A stretch of 64,000 nucleotides of DNA from Pomphorhynchus laevis (lineage: Eukaryota; Acanthocephala; Palaeacanthocephala; Echinorhynchida; Pomphorhynchidae). The DNA lies in assembly GCA_012934845.2 (NCBI GenBank), contig WNNJ02000272.1:1-64000 (forward strand), written 5' to 3'. A program made the position numbers and the translations under genes. Position 1 is the stretch's first letter. Every line of letters starts with the position of its first letter. Positions 44,460 through 56,125 of this stretch are shown here, one piece after another. The notes below the pieces were generated by a model. That model was given only the letters and a program-made list of their open reading frames with translations. It was not told the origin of the DNA and searched no databases.

Positions 44460-46680
44460 TATTTGTGCATTCGCAATACTTATTTCTACAAAGGAGATAC
44501 ATCCTCAGCACTTGAGTGCATATTTGGTACGTCGCTTGATACCTATGGACAAAAACCGGGGAATTTGTCCAATTGACATTGGCGAAGTGATGCGCAGAAT
44601 TACGGTTTAAGCAATATTACGGATCGTGCAAAGCAACTTGTCAGAAGTATGTGGACCTTTACAACTTTATGCGGGCGAGCGATGTGGTACAGAAACGGCA
44701 GTTCACTCGATTAGATCAGCCTTTGAAGCCTCGAAGAAAAACTGTGTATTACTCTTTGATGCGAGCAATGCATTTAACAGCATTAACAGGAATCTCACTC
44801 TTAAAAACATGCTATCTATATGTCCAGAGCTATCAAGAGTTCTGTGCAACACATGGGGAATGACAACTCTAACTGCTGACATGGACATACTATTCTCAGC
44901 AGAATGATTCACACAAGGGGATCCTCTGTCCATGCCTGCTTTTGCTGCCGCGTCGCAACCAGTAATTCAACGACTTCTAGATAGGACACCGAGTGTACTC
45001 CACAGGTGGTACGCAGATGATGGAGCTTCTATAGGTACACTAGAAGATTTAGAACGAGTATGGAAAGACACTGGAATTGGGACCGAGGTACGGTTATCAC
45101 GTAAACCCTCAAAAATGTACAATTTTATTACACCAGATCGAACCTCATGATAATATTGCTTTATTCAATCATACGAAGATGCAAATATGTGAGAAAAATG
45201 TAAAATTCTTGGATAGCTTCATTGGGAATGATGTCTTTATAGAAACAAAAGCTAAAGAAAAATATCAGGTTGGCTCGATGTATTACATTCGATATCGCAA
45301 ATGATAGATTTGGACCCACATTCCGCTTATGTAATGTTAATCAAACCGGTTTAGCTACAATGGAATTACATAAAACGTACATGTCAAGTTAAAGAAGAGT
45401 GGTTCTAACATGTCACGAAACATTTACATAAAGAACTGCTACCTAGCATGCTCGATCTGGAATGCATAGATAATGAAATGCGAAGAGTTATAGAATTACC
45501 GCTGAGAAATGGGGGATTTGGAATACGTGGATTGGAGAACTGGGTGATATCGAATTCCGCAATTCAAAATCGATAAGCCCGTCAATATTGGAGGGTGCTA
45601 CAGGAACAGATCAACGATATAGACAGCATAGTATAATTGAACAGATTCGAACATCAAGCAAATCCAGAACAATTGGTGTACGTAATTACCTGATTGACTG
45701 TTCGGATTGAGATTTAAATACAATACTCATAAACGCTAGTATTAAAGGAGCATCTGCGTGGTGTTGCACCCGGTCAATCATAGTTCAGTAACGGCAGTAT
45801 TTAAACTCGAATTTCACGATGCAATGGCAGTGAGATATGATTTAGAAAGGAAACTCGAGCTGAAAAAATGTGCATATGGGGAGGAATGTAATGTCACGCA
45901 CGCCCTTTCTTGCAAAGCCAATGACATGACCATAATTCGTCATAACACAATCCGCGACACGATTGCAAACGAGCTAAGAAAGGTGAGTAAATACGTTGTC
46001 GTTGAATCTGTTTTACAACCTGTACCAGATTTAGTCACATTCGTGAATCCTGCAACGACTAAGGACACAAATGACAGAGCGGACATAGTGTTTAATGGAC
46101 TTAATGGAAACTTGACAGAGCGCTCGTTCGTCGACATATGTGTATATAACAGCTTAGTGCCATCGTACTATCTGAAATCCGAATCCAGCATTTCAATTAC
46201 CACGACAGCTAGTAAAGACAGAAATATGAGGAACGAATAGAGATAATTAAATGGGGTGCATTTCATCCCGTCGTATTAATCACAACAGGAGCAATCAAGC
46301 GAACGCTGATCAATTACTAAAAACAATGGCGCAACGTATGCCGACTACATCTTATTGAGGATACACGGATTTAATTTATTACTTAAGACAGGTGATATCA
46401 ACACAAATGGCAAAGGCAGTGTCAATTGCTTTACGATTACGCTCTACCATGGATCAACGCAATGAAAGATGCCAGGACTTGAAAAGGAACGACTAAATAT
46501 CTCCTTATAGACAACACATTTAGCTAACTTGTTACTCGGTATGGAATGTTTTACGGCTACTATGTGTATATGTTTTATTTAAGTGTTCTGAATAAATTAT
46601 TATAAAAGAAATAAAAAATATAGTTTTCTGAATTGCAGTCCTATTTGCGGGACTCATTTCTTGTACATTTTTTGGAAAAA
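44460..46680 (+). mobile_element. R2-superfamily LINE, copy F (5'-truncated, decayed)
   Basis: RT blocks: RGICPIDIGEVMRRI (near 44560), YAGERCGTETAVHSIRSAFE, LLFDASNAFNSINRNLTLKN, FTQGDPLSMPAFAAAS and RWYADDGASIG. The C-terminal part (45758-46240) has YGEECNVTHALSCKANDM (finger), IIRHNTIRDTIANELRK and an endonuclease core: DRADIVFNGLNGN and ERSFVDICVYN. The 3' UTR has AGTCCTATTTGCGGGACTC (46638-46656). Several frame changes and stops. It groups with G and Y rather than B-D. Confidence 0.85.
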
Positions 46681-46825
46681 ATATTATTATTAAAATAGTT
46701 ATAATATTTTATTAAGTATATAATATTTTATTTAATAAGTATTTAATATTTTATTTATTAAGTATTTAATATTTTACTTAATATTTTATTAAGTAATATT
46801 TTATTAAGTATTTAACAGCTAAATA
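46681..46825. repeat. Expanded tail repeat between copies F and G
   Basis: TTAAGTATTTAATATTTTA-type units repeat about six times after the F tail and merge into the CTTAATAAACAACATACAA leader of copy G. This looks like growth of a 3' tail microsatellite. Confidence 0.7.
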
Positions 46826-46974
46826 CTTAATAAACAACATACAATCTAAAATACATACAAACATCCGTCACTGTATAATACATAATGTACAATACATAAC
46901 GTACAATACATAACGTACAATACATAACATACAAGCTTAAACAATCACAATAAATCATACAAGAGTCATCCCAG

Positions 46975-47660
46975 GATAAAAGAATAAAATGGTTCCGGCC
47001 GTCGAACAGTTATGCCACGAGGCATCCCCTCTTCGATACAAAAGTGTTGTTCGTGCAATGGCGTGGTTGCCGAACAGTTATGCCACGAGGCATCCCCTCT
47101 TCGATACAAAAGTGTTGTTCGTGCAATGGCGTGGTTGCCAAATGATTGAGGTGTCGGTGCGCGAGATCGAAATCATGCCTTAATTGCTCAGCTCCAAACT
47201 GCCTGCGCAAAACTCAATGTGATCAGGAATTCAGTAATCACGGTAACAACTAGTTTCAAATTGTACAGGAGCTTCAACCCTCAAACGTACGAGCATCACA
47301 CGATCCAAGATCCATGACAGAGATAAATTTGGAAAAATGCTCACTTGAAAGATAAAAGAATAAAAGGGCTCCGGCCGTCGAACAGTTATGCCACGAGGCA
47401 TCCCCTCTTCGATACAAAAGTGTTGTTCGTGCAATGGCGTGGTTGCCAAATGCTTGAGGTGTCGGTGCGCGAGATCGAATAAACCATGTCTTAATTGCTC
47501 AGCTCCAAACTGCCTGCGCAAAACTCAATGTGTTCAGGAATTCAGCAATCACGGTAACAACGAGTTTCAAATTGTACAGGAGCTTCAACCCTCAAACGTA
47601 CGAGCATCACACGATCCAAGATCCATGACAGAGATAAATTTGGAAAAATGCTCACTTGAC
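46975..47660 (+). repeat. 376-bp tandem duplication at the 5' end of copy G
   Basis: The segment starting GATAAAAGAATAAAA at 46975 restarts at 47351. The first unit also contains a 68-bp internal duplication (GAACAGTTATGCCACGAGGC twice, from about 47004 and 47072) that the second lacks. The repeated part covers the end of the leader and the CXC-coding start. Only the second unit continues into the long frame. Confidence 0.85.
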
Positions 47661-49890
47661 ATTGTGTACGACGAAATAATCCAATGGTGTCCAAATCTTT
47701 TTAAATTACCGATGTGTAGTGTAAGCAAGGAATTTCTTGTTCTGATTACAACGTGTTTCGATGACTTTAATAAAGCAAGAATATATCGAAATGATCCTTT
47801 AAAAAGGGCCACCGTGCTATGTCAAATTCTTTTGCAGAGAATTCCGACACGGAAAGTTAACCTAACTAGGAAAACCCTGGAATAGAGAATACTACTTTGT
47901 AGAAGAGGAACACTTAATGAGTTACTGGCAGAAGCACAATTTCTTCTAAAGTATCGGGTAAGTGAACTAGAAAAAGATGGGAAGATGCCTACATTAGATA
48001 TGAAAAAGGCTGTCAATCTTATTAAATCTGGAAAAATCAGCAAAGCATCGCGATTATTAAAACAACGGTCTGGTGGTGGAATATTGTCATTGGGAACGGA
48101 ACTTGACGGTATTACCGTGCTTCAAAAGCCAAGGAAGTTTCATCCTACTAACGCGTCGGCGTCTGACAGCCTGATGCTTAGAGATAGGTTGGATGGATGC
48201 GTGGAACATCATGCCTCACGATTTTATGATTTGACGCCAGAGGAAGTTATAACAGCAGCAAAACGAACACGCGGATCTGCTGGTCCGTCTGGAGTAGACT
48301 CTGATGGTTGGAGACATTTTCTTACATCATTTGGTAATAGTTCTTACCTTCTAGCCGACAAGATATGTGAATTCGCAATTAAGATATCGACTGAATCTAT
48401 TGAGCCATCCCTTCTGCAGGCATATACAGTAAGCCGTTTGATACCATTAAACAAGATGCCTGGTGTCAGACCAATTGGAATTGGTGAGGTAGTGAGAATA
48501 GTTGGTCGTGCTTTGCTTTCACGCATCAAAAATGATCTGACAGCAGTCTGTGGGAGTTTTCAACTATGCGCGGGACAACGATGTGGTACCGAAATTGCTG
48601 TCCATTCAGTCCGAACAGCGTTTGAAAAATCAGCCGACAATTGTGTGCTATTGTTAGATGCAAGAAACGCATTTAATTGTGTTAACAGAGAAATGACTCT
48701 AACAAACATGAAATATATATGTCCAGCTTTATCGACGATATTAAATAACACGTATGGGCAACCATCAATTCTTACTGTCGATAATATAACGCTATTGTCG
48801 GCTGAAGGATTCACACGAGGGGATCCGCTGGCCATGGCTGCTCACGCTGCTGCAACAATGCCCCTAATTGACAGATTGAGTAAGATTGCACCTGGAGCTA
48901 CCCATTGTTGGTACGCAGACGATGGAGCATGTGTCGGAAAAATCGATGACCTCTTAAAAGTGTGGAAATGTGTCAAGCAGTTGGGCCCGAATTATGGATC
49001 CTTTGTAAATTCTACAAAATGCACGCTTCTGACACACGACGTAGAGCTGGGAACTAATCTAAAGCGATTTGCAGACGATGCCGTACCTATACATAAAGAT
49101 TCTGCCAAATACTTAGGAAGCTTCTTTAGGGATCGGCGAATACGTGCAGTCACGAGTTAAAGAAACGGTCGACGATTGGAATAAGTCACTTGATCAGCTT
49201 CATGAGATTGCATCAATCAACGCATTCTCGGCTTATATTCTATTAACAAAGGCATATCAACACCAACAGACTTATTTATTCAGAACTTGCAAAACCACAA
49301 ACGGTTGGTTTGAAAGCTTTCGTTCGCGGCTGTTCGAGCACTTATTACCTCATATGTTAGGTACCGGACCGATTGGAGAGGAAGATAGAATACTAATTAC
49401 ACTTCCGTTCAAATTTGGTGGACTCGGAATTTATAACCCAACCGAAAGAGGAAATGTGGATTACGTGAACTCGTTAAAGATGTTTGAGCTTAATAGAAAT
49501 AGCTGTCAAATTTCTGTTTTTCTGGATAATCGACGAGATTTGCTGAGCCACATCCGACATTCCAATTTTAGCAGACAGGCTCATATTTCATTAGGTATCA
49601 TCCAATACTCGGAGAGGGATCTTGCTTCGATTCTTAAAAACGCCAATACAACTGGAGCGTTGTCATGGCTGAATCCAGCGTATGACGTAGCGGGTTCGCA
49701 ATAATGCAAAATATAATGCACAAATAGTGAAAGTTGAGCATGCATCCTTTCATCCGATTATATTATCGACCACAGGAGGGATGGGTCCGACAACGAACGC
49801 TGTACTGAAACAAATATCAAGTCAGATATCCACTCGCACTCATTCTTTGTACAAAGATTGTATACGAATCTTATGATTAAGGATCTCAGC
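47388..49890 (+). pseudogene. R2L ORF of copy G (endonuclease core deleted)
   Basis: MPRGIPSSIQKCCSCNG opens the CXC cluster (CLRCRCARSNKPCLNC). TRKVNLTRKTLE ends at a TAG (47883-47885). The next frame has TPEEVITAAKRTRGSAGPSG, GVRPIGIGEVVRIVGRALL, LLDARNAFNCVNREMTLTN, GFTRGDPLAMAAH and HCWYADDGACVGK. A short slip near 49150 continues into VDDWNKSLDQLHEIASINAF. After GALSWLNPAY the sequence jumps to NAKYNAQIVKVEHASFHPII, which belongs beyond the endonuclease core. About 600 bp encoding the C-x-C...H...C finger and the D...D residues are therefore missing. The RT core is otherwise well kept. Confidence 0.85.
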
Positions 49891-50110
49891 CCTTATTGAA
49901 AAGGCTGTTTCAATGTCAATAAGGATGAAACCTTACGCATGTCAGAAAGCAGACATGTTAGAAAGCAACAACCAATGATCACACAAAATCACAAATAACG
50001 TTTTAAGTTTAATAGTGATAACAATATAAGAGCCCATTTGCGGGTAACCCGTAAATTGTAATTGTCTGTTATCAATAATAAATTTTAATATTTAAAAAAA
50101 TCATAAACTA

Positions 50111-50246
50111 TAAAAAAATTTAATATAAAAAAAGTTATAATAACTCACTATTATATTGGGCAACAAGCAACAACCGAATGACACGCGGCGCACCATTTTC
50201 TTCTTTCAAATATTGCACCTGCAATGGTCAATTTGCGAAATACATA
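50111..50246 (+). mobile_element. R2-superfamily LINE, copy H (5' end only)
   Basis: An ATG at 50178 opens MTRGAPFSSFKYCTCNGQ, the family's CXC start (compare copies B and G), right after the tail of copy G. It is cut near 50246 by the reverse-strand Jockey-like LINE. I do not see it resume on the far side. Confidence 0.7.
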
Positions 50247-52830
50247 TTGATGCCTGCTACATCGGATGGGGATGCTAAAAGCATTGAGACGGCCACCTCT
50301 CTTCTCTGATCAGCTGTCAAAAGCTGACAGATCCGAGAAGAAACTGGAGCGACGGATTTGGAGGTGCCCGGGAGTGGACCCCAGGAATTGAGGCGGTATT
50401 GGTTAGGTGATTGAGTGGCTCTATAGTTGTGTAGGGCTAGTGACTCCTCCAACACTTTATCAAGGCCTACATTCTCTATCCAACACAATGCTCTATCCTT
50501 CCAGCAAACAAACTTCTCCTTCTTGAAAGTCTTCCAAAAGGAAGACTGAGAAGGATTAAGACAAGCAATGCTCGTCCTATCCCTACTCAGCTGAAACCTA
50601 TTTCTAGTGCTCCAGTATTCATTCGAGAGAGCCTGTCTGGCGGAAACAGAGAGATTAGGGAGGTTAAGCAGTTTCGCTAGGACCTTGAGTTTCGTCGGAG
50701 TGGGATTCTATGCACGACCTTTATATGTAGTCGATAAAATCGCGGTAGCTTGCGAAACGAGGTAGGTATTTAATTCGGGCAGACTCTCATTTCCTATTAT
50801 GGGAAAGATTTGGATAGCCGCTTGAAAGAAGGTCACTCTGATCTGATCAAAGTGAAACCTTCTTCGAAGCAACATATCTTCCTCAATTTTCCAACGAATT
50901 AGGTCATGTGATGTGGACAATTACTGACGCGACTGCTCTATGCAGAGGGGTTTTAACAACCACCTCGAGTGAAGCAGTAAAATGTCGAGGATAGAATTAG
51001 TTGATGTGCAATAAAAAGTAGGGGATGGGGTTTGAATAAGATAACCGTTCCTAGCTCTGCGAAGTGCTGCATTGATCCAACGACCAGTTCTGTCGTTAAA
51101 ATCCTTAAGCATCATATCATAACCGCTGTCAATAATACTATCCAGGAGGTCACGGTTCTTGTGAATTTCCCTGGACGGATGTAGACATTGTCTAGACTGA
51201 GGCGTTTACCGTTCTTACTGAGTGAAACTACTAAACAAGACATGACTGGACATGAATAGTTAAATAGGAGGGAGGATCTTAACGAGAACTTAACTAAGGT
51301 CAAGAGTCTTTTTGAGAAGAAGAGTAGTGGAGTGGGGTTATGTACAGAGTATAGTGGGAACAAATATGCTTTGGGATAAATCGAGTAATGTCCTAGGGGA
51401 GACGGATAGACCGCGTCTGTTGAAGGACTATAATATCTGCGTATCTACCAGATAAAAGTCTAAGGGCAGAAGGTCTAAGGGCAGAAGCACCTTCCGAATT
51501 CTACTGAATGATATTCAGTGAAAATGGCTCAGGTTTGCTCACCATTGTGTTAGATAAGATGGACGGGCGAAGCCAACCTAGACAGCGCTAGGTGCGGGAA
51601 GGCTGACCCTCCCGTTACTAACCCCATCCAGGGTCGGTACCTCTGGGCAATATCTTCATTTCCCTGTGAGGCGGCCCCTTTATCTTTTAGTAATTTGCCC
51701 ATCTTGAGAGGCGGAACTGTACGCGCTGATGCAGCTCGCTTTTTTGGTTGAGGCCTCGCTAGATCAGGCAACATCGGCACTGTGGCTGAACCCAGGAATG
51801 CCGCCAAAAGGGGGGTCATCATCTTCTTAATTTGTGCGAGAACAACTTTTTTGAGGTTTTCAATTAGTTGAAGAATGTCCGTGTTGGACATCCTATCAGT
51901 CGGCGCAGATATCGATGCAAAGTCTCTGGAAACATGGGTAGATTGGCCGGAGAATCTTCTCTGATTATCCTTGAACAAATTGCAGCGTCGCGACCAGGCG
52001 GGGTGGTCTCCTCCTCAATTGTGGCAGGCAGGGGTGCAAGACACCTCCCCCTTTAGCATGTTGGCACACTAAGCCAGACCGCAGACTCCGCAGATCTTAT
52101 TTTTGTAACATGTCGAGCCCCAGTACCCCCAAGCGTGACATAAGTTACAGTGGGGGTACGTAAACGCATATTGGTCCACTAGAGTGAAGCGTAGATTGTA
52201 CCCTATAAAGGGGTTCATAGCTGCTTTAGATAGAATCAGACCATTGTCCAGATCAGCCAAACAGAAAGCTATTGGGAGGACATCCCCAGCTTTAGACTTG
52301 ATCCTTCTAATTGAATGCAATTTGTAAGTACTTTTCAGGAGGTCCAAGTCCTCCTGCTTAAGATGAGGAGGGAAATTAGTAATCTTTAGCGTAGCCTTGA
52401 TAGGATTAAGCATTATCGTTCCCAGATGGGATAAGTTCTTTTCGAAAGATAATTTGTACGCTTCCATAAATACTGGGAAAACAAATGACACTTTAATAGT
52501 TTTAATAAATTTTGACAGTATTGAAAATAACTCTGCCTAAGTAGTGATTGACAAATTCACGAAGAAAAATACTAAACAATCTGTGCCTCTCGAGAGGCTT
52601 AGAGGCTGTAATAATTACCAAGTTATTGATTTTAGGTATTGGTGGAGTACCCCCGAGTCAGCTGCAGACGAAGACAAAATATTACTAACCTTGAGATCGT
52701 TGTTAATCGTTGTACAACATGAATTCATAACTTTTTCGTCCATTTCTGTGTCGATTTTCGTTGTGAAAGTATAATCTTTTGATGCTCCGCAGGCGTTTAC
52801 ACTCATGAAAATTTGTTTATTATGTATCAA
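50247..52830 (-). mobile_element. Jockey/R1-like LINE, ORF1 + endonuclease, lacks RT
   Basis: Minus strand. ORF1 pieces: 52830-52615 (possible N-terminus) and 52491-52069. The latter has ATLKITNFPPHLKQEDLDLL and a knuckle region, CNLCHAWGYWGSTCYKNKIC. A further piece is at 51978-51550. ORF2 follows with an APE endonuclease in frames 51363-51112 and 51115-50921 (DRTGRWINAALRRARNGYL), then a linker at 50920-50228 (HDLIRWKIEEDMLLRRRFHF, LLASPSDVAGIN). It stops before the RT, unlike the sister copy at 57220-59940. Loss of the 3' half is unusual for a LINE. It lies inside R2L copy H. Confidence 0.8.
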
Positions 52831-52859
52831 TTAACTTGTATGATAAGGAAGATTATTAC

Positions 52860-53100
52860 AATACAAATGTTAAGGAATGGTGTTAAAGTCTCAGGTTTCG
52901 GTATCCTTAGTTTCAGCTGAGTCCAAGAAAAGGTGTGCTTCTGCTCACATCGTTCCTCCTGTCAAAATTGGTAAAATGATTTAATCATTGGTAGTAGCAG
53001 CCCTAAGTGAAATGAAGACATTGCCCGTGGGGAATCGAAATCTTCTGTTGTGTCTGGTGGTGGGTAGGCCGTCCTTCTTACTATTGGTCCCAACTGAGGG
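52860..53100 (+). mobile_element. Jockey/R1-like ORF1 scrap
   Basis: Reads SAESKKRCASAHIVPPVKIG, which matches KKRAASARTVPPLKMGKLL of the reverse copy at 51750. No other part is recognised. Confidence 0.5.
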
Positions 53101-53119
53101 TGGGCGTTCCACTTTGTCA

Positions 53120-54620
53120 ACCGGACATCCGAAACTATTGACACAATATATTTCGATATAAACGATATACTGTTTGAATTAAATGGACTACCTCGTTTTA
53201 CGTCTTCGGACCATGACTGTATCCTTACCATACTATTCCGTGAGTTAGCGACTTATGTGTTTAAATATTATTTGCTTATATTTCAACATTAAATTACATT
53301 CATTACTATTCAATCTGTCTTGAATAAATTTATTATCAGACCACTATTTATAAAAGGCAACGGAGACCTTGCCTCAAGTTACAGACCAATAAATCTTATA
53401 TGTATAGCATGTAAAGTGAAGGAGCGCATTGTTACGCAGTATCTATAAAATCAACTCGAACGTAATAGCACTCTTTGCAGCAATCAACACGGATTTAGAC
53501 AGGGTCGTTATACAGTAACAAATCTAATTATTGTCCGTAACAGTTGGACTGCCGCAAGACCGGCAAACTCAAATATTGATGTTATTTTCTTAGATTTGCC
53601 AATGACGTTCGATAGAGTAATTCACAGTATTCTTCTTTACGATTAAATGAAATGTGGTGTTAATGGTTTATTTTTCGAATGTAACCGCTCATTCTTCACT
53701 AACAGTACTACTGCTGTAAAAGTTGTTGAATATCTGTCGACCTGAGTATTTTTAATGAGTCTCTTAAGGTTATGTTCTAAGTCTCTTGCTGCTTAATATT
53801 TATATAAACGATCTTCCTGGAGCATTATCTAATGGCTACAAGTTTCCAACGTAGATGACTTGAAGATACGGAGGACAGTTGACTACATAACAGATACTGA
53901 CCTTTTACAAGAAGACGTAAATCGACCAAATGATTGTTGCCGTTGTAAATGCTTACTGCTTAATTCAGACAAATGTATGCATTTTCACCTTGGATCTGCT
54001 AAGAAAGTTCATTCGTCTGCTAGGTATGCTGCGTAGATTCCTCGGTACTCTTGACGCTAAATGCTTCCTCCTTATTTTCAATACAGTTATGCGCAGTCAC
54101 ATAGTGTACGCCTCTCCAGTGACACAACCAAGCTTTGAAGAGAATTATACCTTTATGAGTGAGTTTTGAGGAAAGCCAATCAACTTGTACCCTCGTTACG
54201 AAATTTTAAATATATCTTGATAGACTCGAAATTTTAGGGATTCAATTAGTAGAATTATCAATAATAGAAGCTGATTTGGTGTTTTGGCGGTTTCTAACGG
54301 ATACAAAGTACCCTTGTCGACATCTTTAACCTAAGGAATTCATCTGTTCTTCGAGGTCATCATCTTTCCTTGAAACGAAGAATAGTCCAAAGACAAGTTG
54401 CGCTAGTACCCTTGTCGACATATCTTTAATCTAAGTAATTCATCTGTTCTTCGAGGTCAACATCTTTCTTTATAGCGTAGAATACGTCCTAAGACGAGTT
54501 GCGCTATAATCGGTAACATAATCAAGGAAACGTGAAACATCTTGCCTGCATGTCGTCTGTACAACAACTGCCAAAATTTTTAAACAACGACTCAGGACAC
54601 ATTTAAAGTGATTTTCTGTT
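53120..54620 (+). mobile_element. CR1/Rex-like LINE, decayed
   Basis: Opens in the end of an APE endonuclease (LPRFTSSDHDCILTILF near 53200). The RT follows: SSYRPINLICIACKVKERI, CSNQHGFRQGRYTVTNLIIV, DVIFLDLPMTFDRVIHS. The catalytic box reads VSNVDDLKIR, with YADD replaced. LLNSDKCMHFHLGSAKKVHS and LRGHHLSLKRRIVQRQVAL mark the C-terminus. Same family as 39666-40930 but more worn, with frequent stops. Confidence 0.75.
54310..54506 (+). repeat. 98-bp tandem duplication inside the LINE
   Basis: ACCCTTGTCGACAT...AGTTGCGCTA occurs twice in a row, about 85% identical, in the segment coding the C-terminal LRGHHLSLKRR motif. Confidence 0.85.
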
Positions 54621-54704
54621 TTGCTTTTTCTTTTTCTCTTTATTAAATTTTCTGTTTCCGACTTCACAAGCAATGCGCTTATCTGATCGATGTATCTATA
54701 ATAA

Positions 54705-55815
54705 TTAAATCAGCTAACTGAGTCTACGTATTTAATATAATTATAAACTAAACAAAACAATAATGCTAAATCAAAATTTAAAAATTAAATAATAAAATTA
54801 ATAATTGTTTTTAGATTTTCTATAATTTAAATCAAGTTAAAATAAAAAATTGAAATTTAAAATAAACGTCATTTTTATGAATTGACTAATAAATAACAGA
54901 CGTTGTATCATAATAAGAATTAGAGGTTATCAGGAGGAACTGCTATGCTATCAGGTTTCGGTCCCTAACTCTCTACCCAACATAGCAGCGGGGCCAAATA
55001 CATGCTAATGATGTATTTCCTCTGATAAAACTATCTAGTATCTTTTTCTAATACAAAGTATATTATTTATTATCCATCCATAAAATTTTGGCACTTGAGA
55101 GTTTAAATTTATTCTTTATATTATTGTGTTGATTTATATATTTTACTATTTTCTGCTTGATGTTATTTTTATAGTAACCTAGTTTAAAATATGTATCTAT
55201 TAAATTATTTAAATGATTTTGAAGAAAGCCAATATCATTACATATTGTTGCAATTCTTAAAATTTCATTATCTAATGTATTATATTTTATATTACATGGT
55301 ATGCATGAATGCTCATGCAAAAATATGTTTCTTGTAAATTTAAATATGTCATCTTTACGATATAAATTAATAGTAGTTTTAGTTAATGTTAATTTAATGT
55401 TCATATCTAGATATACACCTTCTTTATCATTAATATTGGTTTTGTTAAGAATAAGGCTTTCTGGATAAATTTGTTCACTAATTGAATAAAAATTATTAGA
55501 ATTAAATACACATATATCATCAATGTATCGAAACATATATTTCATATATTTATATTGTTTAGATTTAGTTTTTACACAGTTATGAACAAATTCATATTCT
55601 ATAAAGCTTAAAAACAAGTCAGCTATAATTGGGCTACTATTACCACCCATTGGAACACCTTCTACTTGTCTAAATATAGATGTCCCTACTTTAAATAATT
55701 TTGATTTATCAAAATATTTAAGGATTCTATTAATTCAATTTTATCCATATATTTATATTTACTTGATGGTTTAATTTTTGTTAGATAGGCGTTATAATTA
55801 TTATAACATATATAT
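54705..55815 (-). mobile_element. Penelope-like element, RT C-terminal half and 3' end
   Basis: Minus strand: the RT from about YKYMDKIELIESLNIL onward. The longest frame (55650-55063) starts MGGNSSPIIADLFLSFIEYE and holds YRYIDDICVFN. A one-base slip lies just before it. The 3' region has the same structured segment and ends at CAGCTAACTGAGTCTACG. About 95% identical to 21085-22440. It faces another copy at 55825. Confidence 0.85.
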
Positions 55816-55824
55816 GCATATATA

Positions 55825-56118
55825 AAATCTAGGTTACCATAAAAATAAAATCAAACAAAATATATGAATATATAAATCAACAAAATATTATTAAAATAAA
55901 TTTAAACACTTAAGGGGAAAATTTTTGTATTACAAATAATATAATTTGTATTAGAATAAGATACAAATGATAATCACATTTCATCAGAAGAAAAACGTCA
56001 TTAGCACTTATATGGCCCCGCTGCTATGTTGGGTCGAGGAATTGAGGGCGAAACCTGATTACATAACAGTTCCTTCTGATGACCTATAATCTTTATTCTA
56101 ATACATTGTCTAATATTA
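55825..56118 (+). mobile_element. Penelope-like element, 3' part, head-to-head with the previous one
   Basis: Starts TCTAGGTTACCATAAAAATA and runs through GGCCCCGCTGCTATGTTGGG and TTCTGATGACC to ACATTGTCTAAT. It is then broken by a CR1-like fragment. More diverged than the reverse copy beside it. Confidence 0.75.
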
Positions 56119-56125
56119 AAAAAGA

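Larger units (their letters stand above)
46826..50110 (+). mobile_element. R2-superfamily LINE, copy G
   Basis: Leader CTTAATAAACAACATACAA (as in copy D), then a duplicated 5' segment, CXC start, RT, a lost finger/endonuclease core, and a 3' UTR with AGCCCATTTGCGGGTAACCC at 50032-50051 followed by an AT-rich tail. Copy H follows directly. Confidence 0.85.

Noticed and set aside
46861-46935. ACATACAATACATAACGTACAAT repeats considered as CRISPR-like spacing
   Set aside because: Simple degenerate tandem repeat in a LINE leader. No spacers, eukaryotic context.
47010-47521. Two near-identical minus-strand ORFs (MRRQFGAEQLRH...)
   Set aside because: Antisense shadows of the duplicated 5' segment of copy G.
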